A stretch of 64,000 nt of DNA from Brenneria sp. hezel4-2-4 (GTDB lineage: Bacteria; Pseudomonadota; Gammaproteobacteria; Enterobacterales; Enterobacteriaceae): the NCBI RefSeq assembly GCF_013155275.1, contig NZ_JABJXS010000003.1, positions 310,001 to 374,000 on the forward strand, read 5' to 3'. The notes under the pieces were generated by a model that saw only the letters and a list, made by a program, of their open reading frames with translations, was not told the origin of the DNA and ran no database searches. Shown piece after piece: positions 1 to 11,875 of the stretch. The position numbers were made by a program, and so were the translations under genes. Each line of letters begins with the position of its first letter. The first letter of the stretch is position 1.

Positions 1-122
1 GTCGGGTCATTGACCCAGCCGTGGCTGCTATCGCCTAACGTTGCAATGCTTTCGTCGCACAGATTTTCACATAAGAATCTGAGTTGGGCAATATCATAAT
101 GTTTGGGTGTGTACTCATCCAT
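1..122 (-). CDS. tomB: Hha toxicity modulator TomB, N-terminal part (truncated by window edge)
   Basis: The reverse strand reads an ATG at 120-122 followed by about 40 residues (MDEYTPKHYDIAQLRFLCEN, then a GWVNDP motif) matching the start of enterobacterial TomB, the antidote-like partner of the nucleoid-associated protein Hha. The rest of the gene, and presumably hha, lies beyond base 1. In E. coli tomB-hha also sits next to acrB, so the position supports the call. Only the first third is visible, so its integrity cannot be judged. Confidence 0.85.
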   Translation of the reverse strand, partial: MDEYTPKHYDIAQLRFLCENLCDESIATLGDSSHGWVNDP

Positions 123-621
123 ATCAATCCCTCCGTTAAGCCGTTATTCAGTGTGACTGAGACTGACATAACTCATAAGAGAATAGCCTTACCATGTTTC
201 TACAATCAATCATGGTGTCTACAAGCGAGATTTCAACGTCATGGATTTCGACAACCACAATTTAGCCTGCAATGGTTTTTACACCTCCCGATATCGGCAG
301 CCTATTTTCGTTTTAATGGACGCGGGCATGCTGATGCTATCTTGATACCTATCATACCGCCCTGTATATAACTATAGCAAAAGAGTCGGTAAGATTCTCG
401 AACATTAGATAAGGTTTTTCGTGCTATTTGTCGTGATTAAATCACTGAACTTTAAGGCAGCGGAATGGTGATGGAAATATCCTAATATTAGCTTATTAAA
501 TTAATTTGTGTTTAGACTCCGGCCCTATGGCATAAGAAGTGGCGGGGTAGTCGTATATGTAAAGAAAAGACGTCACGGGCCATTTTTATCCTATTGTTTT
601 GTCTGTTTTTATTCAATTGTT
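123..621. other. Non-coding stretch between tomB and rpmJ2
   Basis: About 500 bases, mostly AT-rich, with no convincing gene. A 95-codon open frame at 84-371 on the plus strand overlaps the antisense of tomB, has no ribosome binding site and resembles nothing known. The stretch should contain the tomB promoter, reading leftward, but no strong consensus was picked out. Confidence 0.5.
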
Positions 622-652
622 AAAAAAGCTCTGTTACATATATAACAGAGCT
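622..652 (-). terminator. Intrinsic terminator after rpmJ2
   Basis: Ten-base perfect stem (AGCTCTGTTA at 627-636 with TAACAGAGCT at 643-652) and a six-base loop. Reading leftward it is followed by a run of six T (A at 622-627 on the plus strand). It lies 25 bases beyond the rpmJ2 stop. Confidence 0.8.
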
Positions 653-677
653 GTAGTGAATTGTTACAGGTAAATGA

Positions 678-821
678 TTAGCCTTTTTTCTTTTTTCTGC
701 CCTGTACGGCTTTAAACCGAGGGTTGGTTTTGCATATCACGTAGATACGTCCGCGACGGCGTACTACGATACAGTCTTTATGGCGGTTTTTCGCGGAGCG
801 CAGCGAACTAAGCACCTGCAT
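678..821 (-). CDS. rpmJ2: Type-B (zinc-independent) 50S ribosomal protein L36 paralogue
   Basis: A 47-residue basic protein (starts [17 protein letters not shown], ends GRKKKKG), too short for a 60-codon ORF cut-off. It matches the YkgO/L36-2 type, which replaces zinc-containing L36 in the large ribosomal subunit under zinc starvation. Only two cysteines are present (C17, C30), so the four-ligand zinc ribbon of ordinary L36 is missing, as expected for the C-minus form. It lies 14 bases after rpmE2 and is followed by an intrinsic terminator, so the two form one operon under the Zur-like box upstream of rpmE2. Confidence 0.92.
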   Translation of the reverse strand: MQVLSSLRSAKNRHKDCIVVRRRGRIYVICKTNPRFKAVQGRKKKKG

Positions 822-835
822 CTGAATATTCCTCT

Positions 836-1087
836 CTATTTACTGAAGAAACGCCCAAAACGCTGCTGGAAGCGCGCAGTGCTGCCCTCTTTGGCGTACT
901 CTTTCTGCTTCCCGGTATAGTAAGGATGGGATGCGGAAGAAACATCAATGGTGACATAAGGATAGCTAACGCCTTCCAGTTCGATAGTACGCTCGGTTTG
1001 GATGGTTGAACCGACCCTATAATACGCATCGGCACTGGTATCATGAAACACCACTGTCCGGTAGTCAGGATGAATGCCTGTTTTCAT
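836..1087 (-). CDS. rpmE2: Type-B (zinc-independent) 50S ribosomal protein L31
   Basis: An 83-residue protein beginning [16 protein letters not shown], the signature of L31 type B (YkgM). It contains no cysteine, so it lacks the CxxC zinc site of L31 type A. Zinc-independent L31/L36 pairs are made when zinc is scarce and free the zinc held by ribosomes. First gene of the rpmE2-rpmJ2 operon. The upstream 18-base palindrome fits repression by Zur. Confidence 0.94.
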   Translation of the reverse strand: MKTGIHPDYRTVVFHDTSADAYYRVGSTIQTERTIELEGVSYPYVTIDVSSASHPYYTGKQKEYAKEGSTARFQQRFGRFFSK

Positions 1088-1099
1088 ATCGCCTCTATT

Positions 1100-1117
1100 G
1101 TTATGTTATAACATAAC
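1100..1117 (-). promoter_or_regulatory. Zur box in front of rpmE2-rpmJ2
   Basis: GTTATGTTATAACATAAC is a perfect 18-base palindrome ending 13 bases before the rpmE2 start. It fits the gamma-proteobacterial Zur consensus (GTTATNNTATAAC-like core), and the gene pair it precedes is a classic Zur target. Binding itself is inferred. Confidence 0.85.
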
Positions 1118-1213
1118 TTAATATTGCGCTTTTTTGCCATGCGGATCAACCTTGATATTTATAAGGTCATGGTTCGTTCAGCGCCTGCGATGCGTTGAAG
1201 GGGAGGGGGCAAT

Positions 1214-1239
1214 AAAAAAGGCCGCGGAGGCGGCCTTTT
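1214..1239 (-). terminator. Intrinsic terminator of acrAB
   Basis: The stem AAAAGGCCGC / GCGGCCTTTT with a four-base loop lies 17 bases after the acrB stop. In the leftward direction it ends in a U-run (A at 1214-1219 on the plus strand). The symmetric A/T flanks could also stop transcription arriving from the other side. Confidence 0.85.
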
Positions 1240-1255
1240 GAAATCAGAGAGAGGA

Positions 1256-4200
1256 TTAGTGATGATCTGTCTGCTGATTATGTGGTTCTAAATCTTCGTT
1301 TTTCTTTCCGAAGCGGCGGCGAACCACCACAAAGAATACCGGAACGAAGAAGATCGCCAACACGGTAGCAGTAATCATCCCGCCCATTACGCCAGTACCC
1401 ACGGCGTTCTGAGCGCCGGAACCCGCTCCGGAGCTGATAACCAGCGGGACAACCCCGAGGATAAAGGCGAGGGAGGTCATCAGGATCGGACGCAAACGCA
1501 TACGTACCGCATCCAGCGTCGCCTCAACAAGCCCTTTGCCTTCTTTTTCCATCAGGTCTTTGGCAAACTCGACGATCAGTATGGCGTTCTTTGCCGACAG
1601 CCCAATGGTTGTCAGCATGCCCACCTTGAAGTAAACGTCGTTCTCAAGGCCGCGCATGGATGCGGCGATAACCGCACCCAGAATCCCCAAAGGTACGACC
1701 AGCATAACCGAGAAGGGAATCGACCAGCTTTCGTACAGGGCCGCCAGACACAGGAACACGACAATCAGGGAGATGGTATACAGCGCCGGGGCCTGGCTAC
1801 CAGACAATCGTTCCTGGTAGGACATGCCTGTCCATTCATACCCAATGCCTTGCGGCAGCTTGGTGACGAACTCTTCCATCAGCGCCATGGCTTCACCGGT
1901 ACTTTTACCTGGCGTCGCTTCACCCTGAATCTGCATGGATGGCTGGCCGTTGTAACGTTCCAGACGCGGAGAACCATATTCCCAGTGGCTTTGTGAGAAC
2001 GAGGAGAAAGGAACCATTTGCCCATTGCTGCCGCGTACATACCAGTTTTTGATATCATCCGGCAGCATACGGAACGGCGCGTCCCCCTGAACATAGACTT
2101 TCTTCACCCGGCCGCGATCGATAAAGTCGTTAACATAACTTCCGCCCAGCGCCGTTGCCAGCGTGGCATTGACATCCGACAGGGAAACGCCAAGGGCGAG
2201 GACTTTTTCCTGATCGATATCGAGCCGGAACTGCGGCGTATCTTCCATGCCGTTAGGACGAACCTGCACCAGCGTATCTGGTCGTTGCGCGGCCATGCCC
2301 AACAGTTGATTACGCGCCTGGGTTAGCTGTTCATGACCCAGGTTGGCCTGATCGACCAACTGGAAGTCAAAACCGGTGGCCGTTCCCAGTTCGACAATCG
2401 CGGGAACGTTCGCGGCGATGGCAATTGCTTCTTTAATCTGACTGAACGCGGCGTTGGCCCTGGCGGCGATAGCTGGAACCTTATTCTCTGCGCCTGAACG
2501 CTCACCCCAGTCTTTCAAACTGACGAAGGCCAGGCCGGCATTCTGACCACGGCCGGAGAAGCCGAAACCGTTAACCGAAAAGACTGAGTTGACGGTGTCT
2601 TTTTCATTATCCAGATAGTGCCTGGTTATCTTGTCCAGCACTTTCTGGGTATTTTCCTGTGTGGCCCCGGCCGGTAACTGCACGATGTTGAGCAGTACGC
2701 CCTGATCTTCTTCAGGCAGGAAGGAACTGGGCAAACGCAGGAACAGGAACGCCAGCCCGACGACAATCAGCAGATAAAGCAGCAGATAGCGGCCGGTGCT
2801 GCGAAGAATGTTGCCAACGCTATCGGTGTAATGGTGCGTGCTCTTTTCAAACAGGTTGTTGAACCAGCCGAAGAAGCCTGTTTTCGTTCCGTGATCGCCT
2901 TTGGCGATCGGTTTCAACAACGTGGCGCAAAGCGCCGGGGTTAAAATCAGCGCGACTAACACCGAGAGCACCATCGCGGAAACGATGGTAATGGAGAACT
3001 GGCGGTAGATAGCGCCGGTAGAGCCGCCGGTAAAGGCCATTGGAACAAATACCGCGGAGAGCACCAGTGCGATCCCAACCAGCGCCCCTTGTATCTGCCC
3101 CATTGATTTCTTGGTCGCTTCTTTCGGCGGCAAACCTTCTTCCGCCATCACGCGTTCCACGTTTTCCACCACCACGATGGCGTCATCCACCAAAAGCCCG
3201 ATCGCCAGCACCATGGCGAACATGGTCAGGGTATTGATGGAATAACCGAGCGCGGAAAGAATGGCGAATGTGCCCAACAGAACCACGGGTACGGCAATCG
3301 TCGGGATCAGCGTAGCGCGAAAGTTTTGCAGGAACAGATACATCACCAGGAACACCAGCACGATGGCTTCTACCAGTGTTTTCACCACTTCGTTGATGGA
3401 GATTTGAACGAAAGGCGTCGTATCGTAGGGATAAACCACACTTAATCCGGTCGGGAAGAATTCCTGTAGCCGGGATAATTCGGCTTTCACCGCCGATGCC
3501 GTATTCAGGGCGTTGGCGCCTGTGGCCAGTTTAATCCCGATACCGGCGGCCGGCTGGCCGTTGTAGCGGGCGATAACGTCATAACCTTCCGCACCAAGCT
3601 CAACGCGCGCCACATCTTTCAGGCGTACCTGTGAGCCGTCCGTATTCACCTTCAGCAGAATTTCGGAAAACTCTTCAGCTGATTTCAACCGCGTTTGCGC
3701 AATGATCGATGCGTTCAATTGTTGACCCGCAACCGGCGGCGATCCCCCCAACTGACCTGCGGCGATTTGGTTGTTTTGTACCGTAATGGCGGAAGTGACG
3801 TCACTGACTGTTAACTGGTAATTGTTCAGTTTGTTCGGATCCAGCCAGATTCGCATGGCATATTGTGCGCCAAATAGCTGAACATCGCCGACCCCGTTGG
3901 TACGGCTGATCGGATCCTGCACATTGGCCGCCACGTAGTCGGCTATGTCCTGTTGCGTCATTTCGCCATTATTATTGATAAAGGCGGCGACCATCAGGAA
4001 GCTGCTGCTGGATTTCTGGACGTTAACCCCTTGCTGCTGAACTTCCTGCGGCAGGAGGGGCATTGCCAACTGGAGTTTGTTTTGCACCTGAACCTGTGCG
4101 ATGTCCGGGTCGGTGCCGGCTTCAAAGGTTAGAGTAATCTGCGCGGTGCCTGATGAATCACTGCTGGATGACATATACATCAGGTGATCGATGCCGTTCA

Positions 4201-4405
4201 TATTCTGTTCGATAACCTGCGTCACCGAATCTTGCAGCGTTGAGGCATCCGCTCCCGGATAGCTTGCCGTAACTTCAATTGCCGGCGGGGCAATAGTCGG
4301 ATATTGAGCGATGGGTAACTTTACAATCGCCAGTGCCCCGGCCAACATCACCACGATGGCGATTACCCACGCAAAAATGGGGCGATCAATAAAAAACTTA
4401 GCCAT
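1256..4405 (-). CDS. acrB: Multidrug efflux RND transporter, inner-membrane pump AcrB
   Basis: 1049 residues, the same length as E. coli AcrB. It is the proton-driven pump of the AcrA-AcrB-TolC tripartite system and exports drugs, dyes, detergents and plant or bile compounds. The N-terminal [14 protein letters not shown] starts the first membrane helix. The proton-relay aspartate pair lies in [18 protein letters not shown] near residues 407-408, and a second helix bundle starts around residue 870. The C-terminus ends in a short His-containing tail (QQTDHH) like that of E. coli. It follows acrA by 16 bases and is the last gene of the operon, with a terminator directly after it. No disruption seen. 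Confidence 0.97.
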   Translation of the reverse strand: MAKFFIDRPIFAWVIAIVVMLAGALAIVKLPIAQYPTIAPPAIEVTASYPGADASTLQDSVTQVIEQNMNGIDHLMYMSSSSDSSGTAQITLTFEAGTDPDIAQVQVQNKLQLAMPLLPQEVQQQGVNVQKSSSSFLMVAAFINNNGEMTQQDIADYVAANVQDPISRTNGVGDVQLFGAQYAMRIWLDPNKLNNYQLTVSDVTSAITVQNNQIAAGQLGGSPPVAGQQLNASIIAQTRLKSAEEFSEILLKVNTDGSQVRLKDVARVELGAEGYDVIARYNGQPAAGIGIKLATGANALNTASAVKAELSRLQEFFPTGLSVVYPYDTTPFVQISINEVVKTLVEAIVLVFLVMYLFLQNFRATLIPTIAVPVVLLGTFAILSALGYSINTLTMFAMVLAIGLLVDDAIVVVENVERVMAEEGLPPKEATKKSMGQIQGALVGIALVLSAVFVPMAFTGGSTGAIYRQFSITIVSAMVLSVLVALILTPALCATLLKPIAKGDHGTKTGFFGWFNNLFEKSTHHYTDSVGNILRSTGRYLLLYLLIVVGLAFLFLRLPSSFLPEEDQGVLLNIVQLPAGATQENTQKVLDKITRHYLDNEKDTVNSVFSVNGFGFSGRGQNAGLAFVSLKDWGERSGAENKVPAIAARANAAFSQIKEAIAIAANVPAIVELGTATGFDFQLVDQANLGHEQLTQARNQLLGMAAQRPDTLVQVRPNGMEDTPQFRLDIDQEKVLALGVSLSDVNATLATALGGSYVNDFIDRGRVKKVYVQGDAPFRMLPDDIKNWYVRGSNGQMVPFSSFSQSHWEYGSPRLERYNGQPSMQIQGEATPGKSTGEAMALMEEFVTKLPQGIGYEWTGMSYQERLSGSQAPALYTISLIVVFLCLAALYESWSIPFSVMLVVPLGILGAVIAASMRGLENDVYFKVGMLTTIGLSAKNAILIVEFAKDLMEKEGKGLVEATLDAVRMRLRPILMTSLAFILGVVPLVISSGAGSGAQNAVGTGVMGGMITATVLAIFFVPVFFVVVRRRFGKKNEDLEPHNQQTDHH

Positions 4406-4421
4406 GAATTACCGGCTCCTG

Positions 4422-5612
4422 TTAAGACTTCGCGGATTCAGCCTGCGACGATTGCGACTGATCATTCTCTTGAGCGACTTCCTTTCCTGTCACCTGTAAA
4501 CCGGGCTGAATTTTTTGCAAGCCGGTAACAATGACGCGGTCACCCTCTTTTAAACCATCGGTGACGAGCCATGTATTACCGATTGCTTTTGACGTTACCA
4601 CATTGCGGAGTTCGACTTTATCGCCTTCACCTATAACCATTACCGTCGCCTCGCCTCGCGGGGTACGGCTAACGCCCATCTGCGGAACCAACAATGCGTT
4701 GTCCTGCACGCCGGAATCCAGACGTGCGCGAACGAACATACCGGGTAACAGATCGTGTTGCGGGTTGGGGAAGATCGCCCGCAGGGTGATCGAACCGGTC
4801 GTTTCATCCACGGTGACATCGGAAAATTCCAACGTACCCGGCTGAGCGTATTCAGCACCATTTTCCAACAGCAGACGAACGTTGGCTTTGCCTTCGCTTT
4901 GTTTTAGCTTGCCTTCTTCCAGTTCTTTTTTCAGACGCAGGAAGTCATTGCTTGATTGGGTCACGTCGACGTAAATGGGATCGAGTTGCTGCACGGTGGT
5001 TAAGGCGACCGTTTGGCCGCTGGAAACCAGCGCGCCTTCCGTCACCGTCGATTTACCCACCCGGCCTGATATCGGGGCGTTGACCTTGGTATAGGCAAGA
5101 TTGATTTCGGCATTATCTACCGCGGCCTTGGCTGCCTGCACGCTGGCATCCGCCTGGCGTGACGTCGCGACGGCCTGATCGTAATCCTGCTTACTGATGT
5201 AGCTGGTTCCCAGCAAGGGTTTATAACGGTTGACGGTCAGGCGGGCGATTTCAGCGCTTGCCTGGGCCTGAGCCAATGAACCTTTGGCGCTATTGTAATC
5301 AGCCTGATAAGGCGCAGGATCGATTTGATATAGCGATGAACCCGCCTGAATATCGCTACCTTCAACAAAATTGCGTTTCAGGATAATCCCACCGACCTGA
5401 GGGCGAACTTCGGCGATGCGATAGGCATTGGTTCGGCCCGGCAAATCGGTAGTGACATTCAGCGCTTGCGCTTTCAGCGTCACTATTCCGACTTCAGGCG
5501 CCTGTTGCGCACCGGCCTGCTGCTGTTCACTATTATCACATCCTGCGAGAATTAAGCCGCCAGAAAGCATCAGAACTGCCGCCAGAGGCGTTAGCCCTCT
5601 GTTTTTGTTCAT
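4422..5612 (-). CDS. acrA: Periplasmic adaptor lipoprotein AcrA of the AcrAB-TolC efflux pump
   Basis: 396-residue membrane-fusion protein. The leader (MNKNRGLTPLAAVLMLSGG) ends in the lipobox LAGC, so the mature protein is a lipoprotein with acylated Cys. Then come the lipoyl and beta-barrel regions flanking an alpha-helical hairpin (roughly residues 95-170) that contacts TolC. The C-terminal tail is Gln/Ser-rich and low in complexity. It is first in the acrAB operon. The AcrR-type palindrome at 5701-5726 lies about 90 bases upstream. Confidence 0.97.
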   Translation of the reverse strand: MNKNRGLTPLAAVLMLSGGLILAGCDNSEQQQAGAQQAPEVGIVTLKAQALNVTTDLPGRTNAYRIAEVRPQVGGIILKRNFVEGSDIQAGSSLYQIDPAPYQADYNSAKGSLAQAQASAEIARLTVNRYKPLLGTSYISKQDYDQAVATSRQADASVQAAKAAVDNAEINLAYTKVNAPISGRVGKSTVTEGALVSSGQTVALTTVQQLDPIYVDVTQSSNDFLRLKKELEEGKLKQSEGKANVRLLLENGAEYAQPGTLEFSDVTVDETTGSITLRAIFPNPQHDLLPGMFVRARLDSGVQDNALLVPQMGVSRTPRGEATVMVIGEGDKVELRNVVTSKAIGNTWLVTDGLKEGDRVIVTGLQKIQPGLQVTGKEVAQENDQSQSSQAESAKS

Positions 5613-5700
5613 AGATAAACCTCAAGTGTCCGATTTGAATTGACCAATGGATCACGCGCTTTAAAACCCATTGCTGCGATAATTTTATGTTCATGCTATG

Positions 5701-5726
5701 TTACATACATACTCGAATGTATGTAA
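5701..5726. promoter_or_regulatory. AcrR operator between acrA and acrR
   Basis: A 26-base inverted repeat with perfect 10-base arms TTACATACAT and ATGTATGTAA around a six-base centre. The E. coli AcrR operator has the same TACATACA/TGTATGTA arms between the same divergent genes. One site is placed to control both acrAB and acrR. Confidence 0.9.
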
Positions 5727-5753
5727 ATCACACTTTCTTTCAAATACAGCGAT

Positions 5754-6392
5754 ATGGCACGAAAAACCAAACAGCAGGCTCTGGAAACCAGACAACAGAT
5801 ATTAGATGCGGCGTTGAGAATATTCTCCGAGCATGGCGTATCGGCTACCTCCCTCACCGACGTTGCGACGGCCGCTGGCGTGACCCGCGGTGCCATTTAC
5901 TGGCACTTTAAAAATAAAACTGAGCTGTTTGACGAAATATGGACGCTGGCTGAATCAAAAATCAGTGATTTTGAAATAGAGTATCAGACAAAATTTCCTG
6001 ATAATCCACTCTATGTGATGCGTGAATTATTGATTTATATGCTTCGTTTAACCGTCAGTGACCCACAATGGCGCTCGATGGTCGAGATTATCTTTCACAA
6101 GTGTGAGTTTGTCGGTGAATTATTGCAGTCTTATAACACCCGTAAAGCGATTTATCTCGGCTGCTATGACGATATTGAGAATAATTTGGCACGCTGTATT
6201 CGTATGCGAATGTTGCCGGCGGATATCCATCTCCGGCGCGCGGCCATCGCAATGCGCGCCTATTTCTCCGGCATCATGGAAAACTGGCTGTTTATGCCGG
6301 AGAGTTTCGATCTCGAGCAGGAAGCTCCGGCGCTGGTCGACTCCTTTATTGATATGCTTCGCTTCAGCGCCGCGTTGCGCCAGCCGGTCTGA
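5754..6392 (+). CDS. acrR: TetR-family repressor of acrAB
   Basis: 212 residues beginning MARKTKQQALETRQQILDAA. The N-terminal helix-turn-helix (about residues 25-55, TSLTDVATAAGVTRGAIYWHF) is the TetR DNA-binding motif. The all-helical remainder is the drug-binding and dimer domain. It is transcribed divergently from acrA across the operator. In E. coli mscK follows acrR. Here only 92 bases separate acrR from the opposite-strand rsmS, so mscK is absent at this locus. Confidence 0.95.
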   Translation: MARKTKQQALETRQQILDAALRIFSEHGVSATSLTDVATAAGVTRGAIYWHFKNKTELFDEIWTLAESKISDFEIEYQTKFPDNPLYVMRELLIYMLRLTVSDPQWRSMVEIIFHKCEFVGELLQSYNTRKAIYLGCYDDIENNLARCIRMRMLPADIHLRRAAIAMRAYFSGIMENWLFMPESFDLEQEAPALVDSFIDMLRFSAALRQPV

Positions 6393-6484
6393 GGCAGAGA
6401 GCGGCGGTCGCGCCATTAGCCCAATAGATAGCGAGCGATGGCTATTGCGTACCTGTCCATGCCTTTTTCTACTTTGGGGCGAAC

Positions 6485-6649
6485 TTACTTTAACGCCGTA
6501 TTTTTTTCCTGCTGCGCTTTTTTCTGAAAGTCGTTGCGCACAATATCGAGGGCGGCCAGGACAACTTGCGGTTCGATCTGGTTATCTTCCAGCAGCATAA
6601 TCAAATCGACGGCCAGCTTGATTTCCGGGGCGGCATTTTCCAGTGACAT
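6485..6649 (-). CDS. rsmS: Pleiotropic regulator RsmS (YbaM family)
   Basis: A 54-residue reading frame ([20 protein letters not shown], then [11 protein letters not shown]) found by reading the reverse strand. It matches the small DUF2496 proteins called YbaM in E. coli and RsmS in Pectobacterium, where the gene affects quorum-linked secondary metabolism and virulence. The ATG lies 11 bases after an AAGGTGG-like sequence. It sits directly downstream of priC on the same strand, as in E. coli, and is probably co-transcribed. The molecular function is not established. Confidence 0.88.
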   Translation of the reverse strand: MSLENAAPEIKLAVDLIMLLEDNQIEPQVVLAALDIVRNDFQKKAQQEKNTALK

Positions 6650-6723
6650 AATGAATCCACCTTAGTTGTGCTCAGCATAGGCCTTTCAGATATAGCAGAG
6701 ATTTAAGGGGGGATCGCCAGAAT

Positions 6724-7260
6724 TTACAACCCCTGTTCCCTGCGTTCAATTAATCGTTCCAGTCGCGTGAGTGCTTGTCGGCAGCGCGATAACCGTCCTT
6801 CGAGCGCCGCCAGCTCTTTTTGCAGTCGTTGTTGTTCGCTGAAGTTGGTCTGAACGTTCAGCAGGCTTTCTCTGTCCTGAATCATGGACAGCAGGCGCCG
6901 CTCGTAGTCCTGATGTTCGGCCAGCTTATGGTAAAGATCCTGCGGCAGCGTTTCCGCCGCCAATTCCTGACGTCGTAACGGCTGGGTCGCCAGTTCACGT
7001 TGCAGCGCCGTGATTTGCCTCACCAGCTTTTCGGCCATAAACGCGACGCGATCGGAACGTTGTTCGGCCACTAACTGCCGGATGGCGTGCAGATTTTGGT
7101 TAACCTCATTGAAATAATCTTTCAGTCGGGTGCCATAGCTGCTGAATAGCTGGCGATCGAAGCGCGACCGAGGGACCGGTTTATCCGCCAGCGGCTCGAT
7201 CGCTTTCGCCAGCGTATCAATTTGTTGTTCAAGCGCCAGCAGCAGTTTGTGAGTATTCAC
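6724..7260 (-). CDS. priC: Primosomal replication protein PriC
   Basis: About 178 residues, close to the 175 of E. coli PriC. It helps reload DnaB at stalled forks in the PriA-independent restart route. The sequence is helix-rich, with the conserved SRFDRQLF segment near residue 35 and an Arg-rich C-terminal half (HQDYERRLL, LSRCRQAL). The frame stays open upstream to a TTG at 7284. The GTG at 7260 is preferred because AAGGA lies five bases before it, and it gives the usual MNTHKLLLAL start. Confidence 0.88.
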   Translation of the reverse strand: MNTHKLLLALEQQIDTLAKAIEPLADKPVPRSRFDRQLFSSYGTRLKDYFNEVNQNLHAIRQLVAEQRSDRVAFMAEKLVRQITALQRELATQPLRRQELAAETLPQDLYHKLAEHQDYERRLLSMIQDRESLLNVQTNFSEQQRLQKELAALEGRLSRCRQALTRLERLIERREQGL

Positions 7261-7452
7261 GCTGTTCCTTAATTCGATTAGCAAGCGGCGGGTCGGTAGC
7301 TCAGCTTGCCCGTGAATACCCGTTGATACAACCTCTTTGCCAGGTATCGCGTCAATGATTGCCGATTAACAGGAGGTCGATGTTGGTGGTAGAGTGAGGC
7401 TGTAGGGTAGCGTTTCACTTACCCGTCAACAGTCAACGGATTAAAGGTGAAT

Positions 7453-7842
7453 ATGTATCGCGCGGTGCTGATTGTCATAGGGTGGATGGCCGTCGTTCTG
7501 GCGACGTTAGGCGTGGTGCTGCCCCTGTTGCCGACGACACCGTTTTTATTGTTGGCCGCCTGGTGCTTTGCCCGTTCGTCGCCGCGTTTTCATTACTGGC
7601 TGTTGTACCGTTCCTGGTTTGGCGGATATTTGCGCCACTGGCAGCAATATCGGGCTTTGCCGCCCGGCGCGAAATGGAAAGCGGTTAGCGTCATTTTATT
7701 GACGTTTGCTCTCTCGCTCTGGCTGGTTAAAATCAGTTGGGTGCGCGTCTTGTTGTTGGTTATTCTGGCGATTTTGCTGACGTTTATGCTTCGTCTGCCG
7801 GTTGTTGCTTCAGAACAACAAAAAATTTCCAACGAACCATAG
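7453..7842 (+). CDS. ybaN: YbaN family (DUF454) inner-membrane protein
   Basis: About 129 residues, starting MYRAVLIVIGWMAVV. It has membrane helices at about residues 4-24 (and LLPTTPFLLLAAWCFARSS) and two more in the second half. The conserved PTTPF and CFARSSPRF motifs define the DUF454 family, whose function is unknown. The ATG at 7453 is chosen over the in-frame GTG at 7447 because AAGG lies five bases upstream of it. It is divergent from priC, as in E. coli. Confidence 0.88.
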   Translation: MYRAVLIVIGWMAVVLATLGVVLPLLPTTPFLLLAAWCFARSSPRFHYWLLYRSWFGGYLRHWQQYRALPPGAKWKAVSVILLTFALSLWLVKISWVRVLLLVILAILLTFMLRLPVVASEQQKISNEP

Positions 7843-8051
7843 GGATAGGGATGCGGCAAGCTCTAAAAAATACGCTGAGATGGCCGGGAGTGTTGCATTT
7901 ACCGGGCAGTTTGACTAGATTTGAGCGTTTTCGTGCGCGGATCGCTATTCACTTTTAACGAAAGTCGTCGGGCCATCAATATCATGGCGGCGCGGCGGGC
8001 AATAACGGCCGGCATTGGTATGATCAGAACGTTTTATCAGGCACACATATA

Positions 8052-8603
8052 ATGACCGCAACAGCGCAACAATCAGAATTAATTAAAAACAGCATTAAAA
8101 GCGTCCCCGACTATCCGAAACCGGGCATTCTGTTTCGTGACATCACCAGTCTGCTGGAAGATCCGGTAGCCTATGCCGCCAGCATTGATATGCTGGCGAA
8201 CCGTTACCGTAATACGGGGATCACCAAGGTCGTCGGCACGGAGGCGCGTGGCTTTTTGTTCGGCGCGCCGGTGGCGCTGGCGCTGGGCGTCGGGTTTGTT
8301 CCGGTGCGTAAACCGGGTAAATTGCCGCGTCCGACCATCAGCGAAAGCTACGAGCTGGAATATGGCACCGATAGCCTGGAAATTCACTCGGATGCGATTG
8401 GCGCCGATGACAAGGTGCTGGTCATCGACGATCTGTTGGCAACGGGCGGAACGGTGGAGGCGACGGTAAAACTGATCCGTCGTTTAGGCGGTGCGGTAAA
8501 TGATGCGGCCTTTGTGATTAATCTGTTCGATCTGGGAGGCGCGCAGCGTCTGGAAACGATGGGCGTCACCTGCTTTAGTCTGGTTGACTTCCCCGGACAT
8601 TGA
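8052..8603 (+). CDS. apt: Adenine phosphoribosyltransferase
   Basis: 183 residues. It converts adenine and PRPP to AMP in purine salvage. The PRPP-binding signature [13 protein letters not shown] is near residues 122-134, and the flexible loop [10 protein letters not shown] is near residue 88. Length and sequence match E. coli Apt. About 200 bases of leader precede it. dnaX follows after 74 bases on the same strand, the conserved apt-dnaX-ybaB-recR order. Confidence 0.96.
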   Translation: MTATAQQSELIKNSIKSVPDYPKPGILFRDITSLLEDPVAYAASIDMLANRYRNTGITKVVGTEARGFLFGAPVALALGVGFVPVRKPGKLPRPTISESYELEYGTDSLEIHSDAIGADDKVLVIDDLLATGGTVEATVKLIRRLGGAVNDAAFVINLFDLGGAQRLETMGVTCFSLVDFPGH

Positions 8604-8677
8604 TCACAACAGTCTCGCCGATAGCCGGGCGGCTGTGTTAGCATGACCTCTTCAATAACTCGACTGTTGCGGTATTG

Positions 8678-11098
<2,421 letters not shown>

Positions 11099-11099
<1 letters not shown>

Positions 11100-11704
11100 T
11101 GCAAACCAGTCCGCTTCTTGAATCGTTGATGGAGGCGCTGCGCTGTTTACCGGGCGTGGGGCCGAAGTCAGCCCAACGCATGGCGTTTCACCTGTTGCAG
11201 CGCAATCGCAGCGGGGGAATGCGCCTGGCGCAGTCGTTGACTCGGGCGATGTCTGAAATCGGTCACTGCGAAGATTGCCGCACCTTTACCGAACAGGATG
11301 TGTGTTCGATTTGTTCGAATCCCCGGCGCCAGCAGAATGGTCAAATCTGCGTGGTGGAAAGCCCGGCGGATATCCACGCCATCGAGCAGACCGGGCAGTT
11401 CGCCGGGCGTTATTTTGTGTTGATGGGGCACCTGTCGCCGCTGGATGGCATCGGCCCGGATGATATCGGTCTGGGGCGGCTGGAGGAGCGGCTGCAAAGC
11501 GAATCCATCAGCGAGGTCATTCTGGCGACCAATCCGACGGTGGAAGGCGACGCGACGGCGAATTATATCGCCGAACTGTGCGCGCAGCATGGCGTGATGG
11601 CCAGCCGCATTGCACACGGCGTCCCGGTCGGCGGCGAGCTGGAAATGGTGGATGGCACCACGCTTTCTCATTCGCTGGCCGGTCGTCAGCCTTTCCGGTT
11701 TTAA
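11099..11704 (+). CDS. recR: Recombination mediator protein RecR
   Basis: 201 residues, as in E. coli. It works with RecF and RecO to load RecA on gapped DNA. It has an N-terminal helix-hairpin-helix ([17 protein letters not shown], about residues 17-33), a four-cysteine zinc finger (C57xxC ... Cxx[21 protein letters not shown]), then a Toprim domain ([13 protein letters not shown]) and a C-terminal Walker-like [11 protein letters not shown]. It overlaps ybaB by one base. Confidence 0.96.
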
Positions 11705-11790
11705 ATCCCCTGGCTGTCGGGCCTTCGCCTGATAGCCAGGCTATTGCTTCATTTCTCAGCTCTTTTCTCTACGCTGAATTTTCCGCCGCC

Positions 11791-11819
11791 CTTGAAATCT
11801 TCTCTGATGATCCCCATCT
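11791..11819 (+). promoter_or_regulatory. Sigma-32 heat-shock promoter of htpG
   Basis: CTTGAA at 11791-11796 and CCCCATCT at 11812-11819 are separated by 15 bases, matching the RpoH consensus (CTTGAAA and CCCCATNT). It lies 56 bases before the htpG start, in the recR-htpG gap. htpG is a known RpoH target in enterobacteria. Confidence 0.88.
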
Positions 11820-11875
11820 GCTGCTTATCGTTAATTTAATCAGCCTGAATAATATTAGGATTGAGGTAAGCAACA

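Noticed and set aside
84-371. 95-codon open frame on the plus strand
   Set aside because: Overlaps the antisense of tomB, has no ribosome site and a composition unlike a protein.
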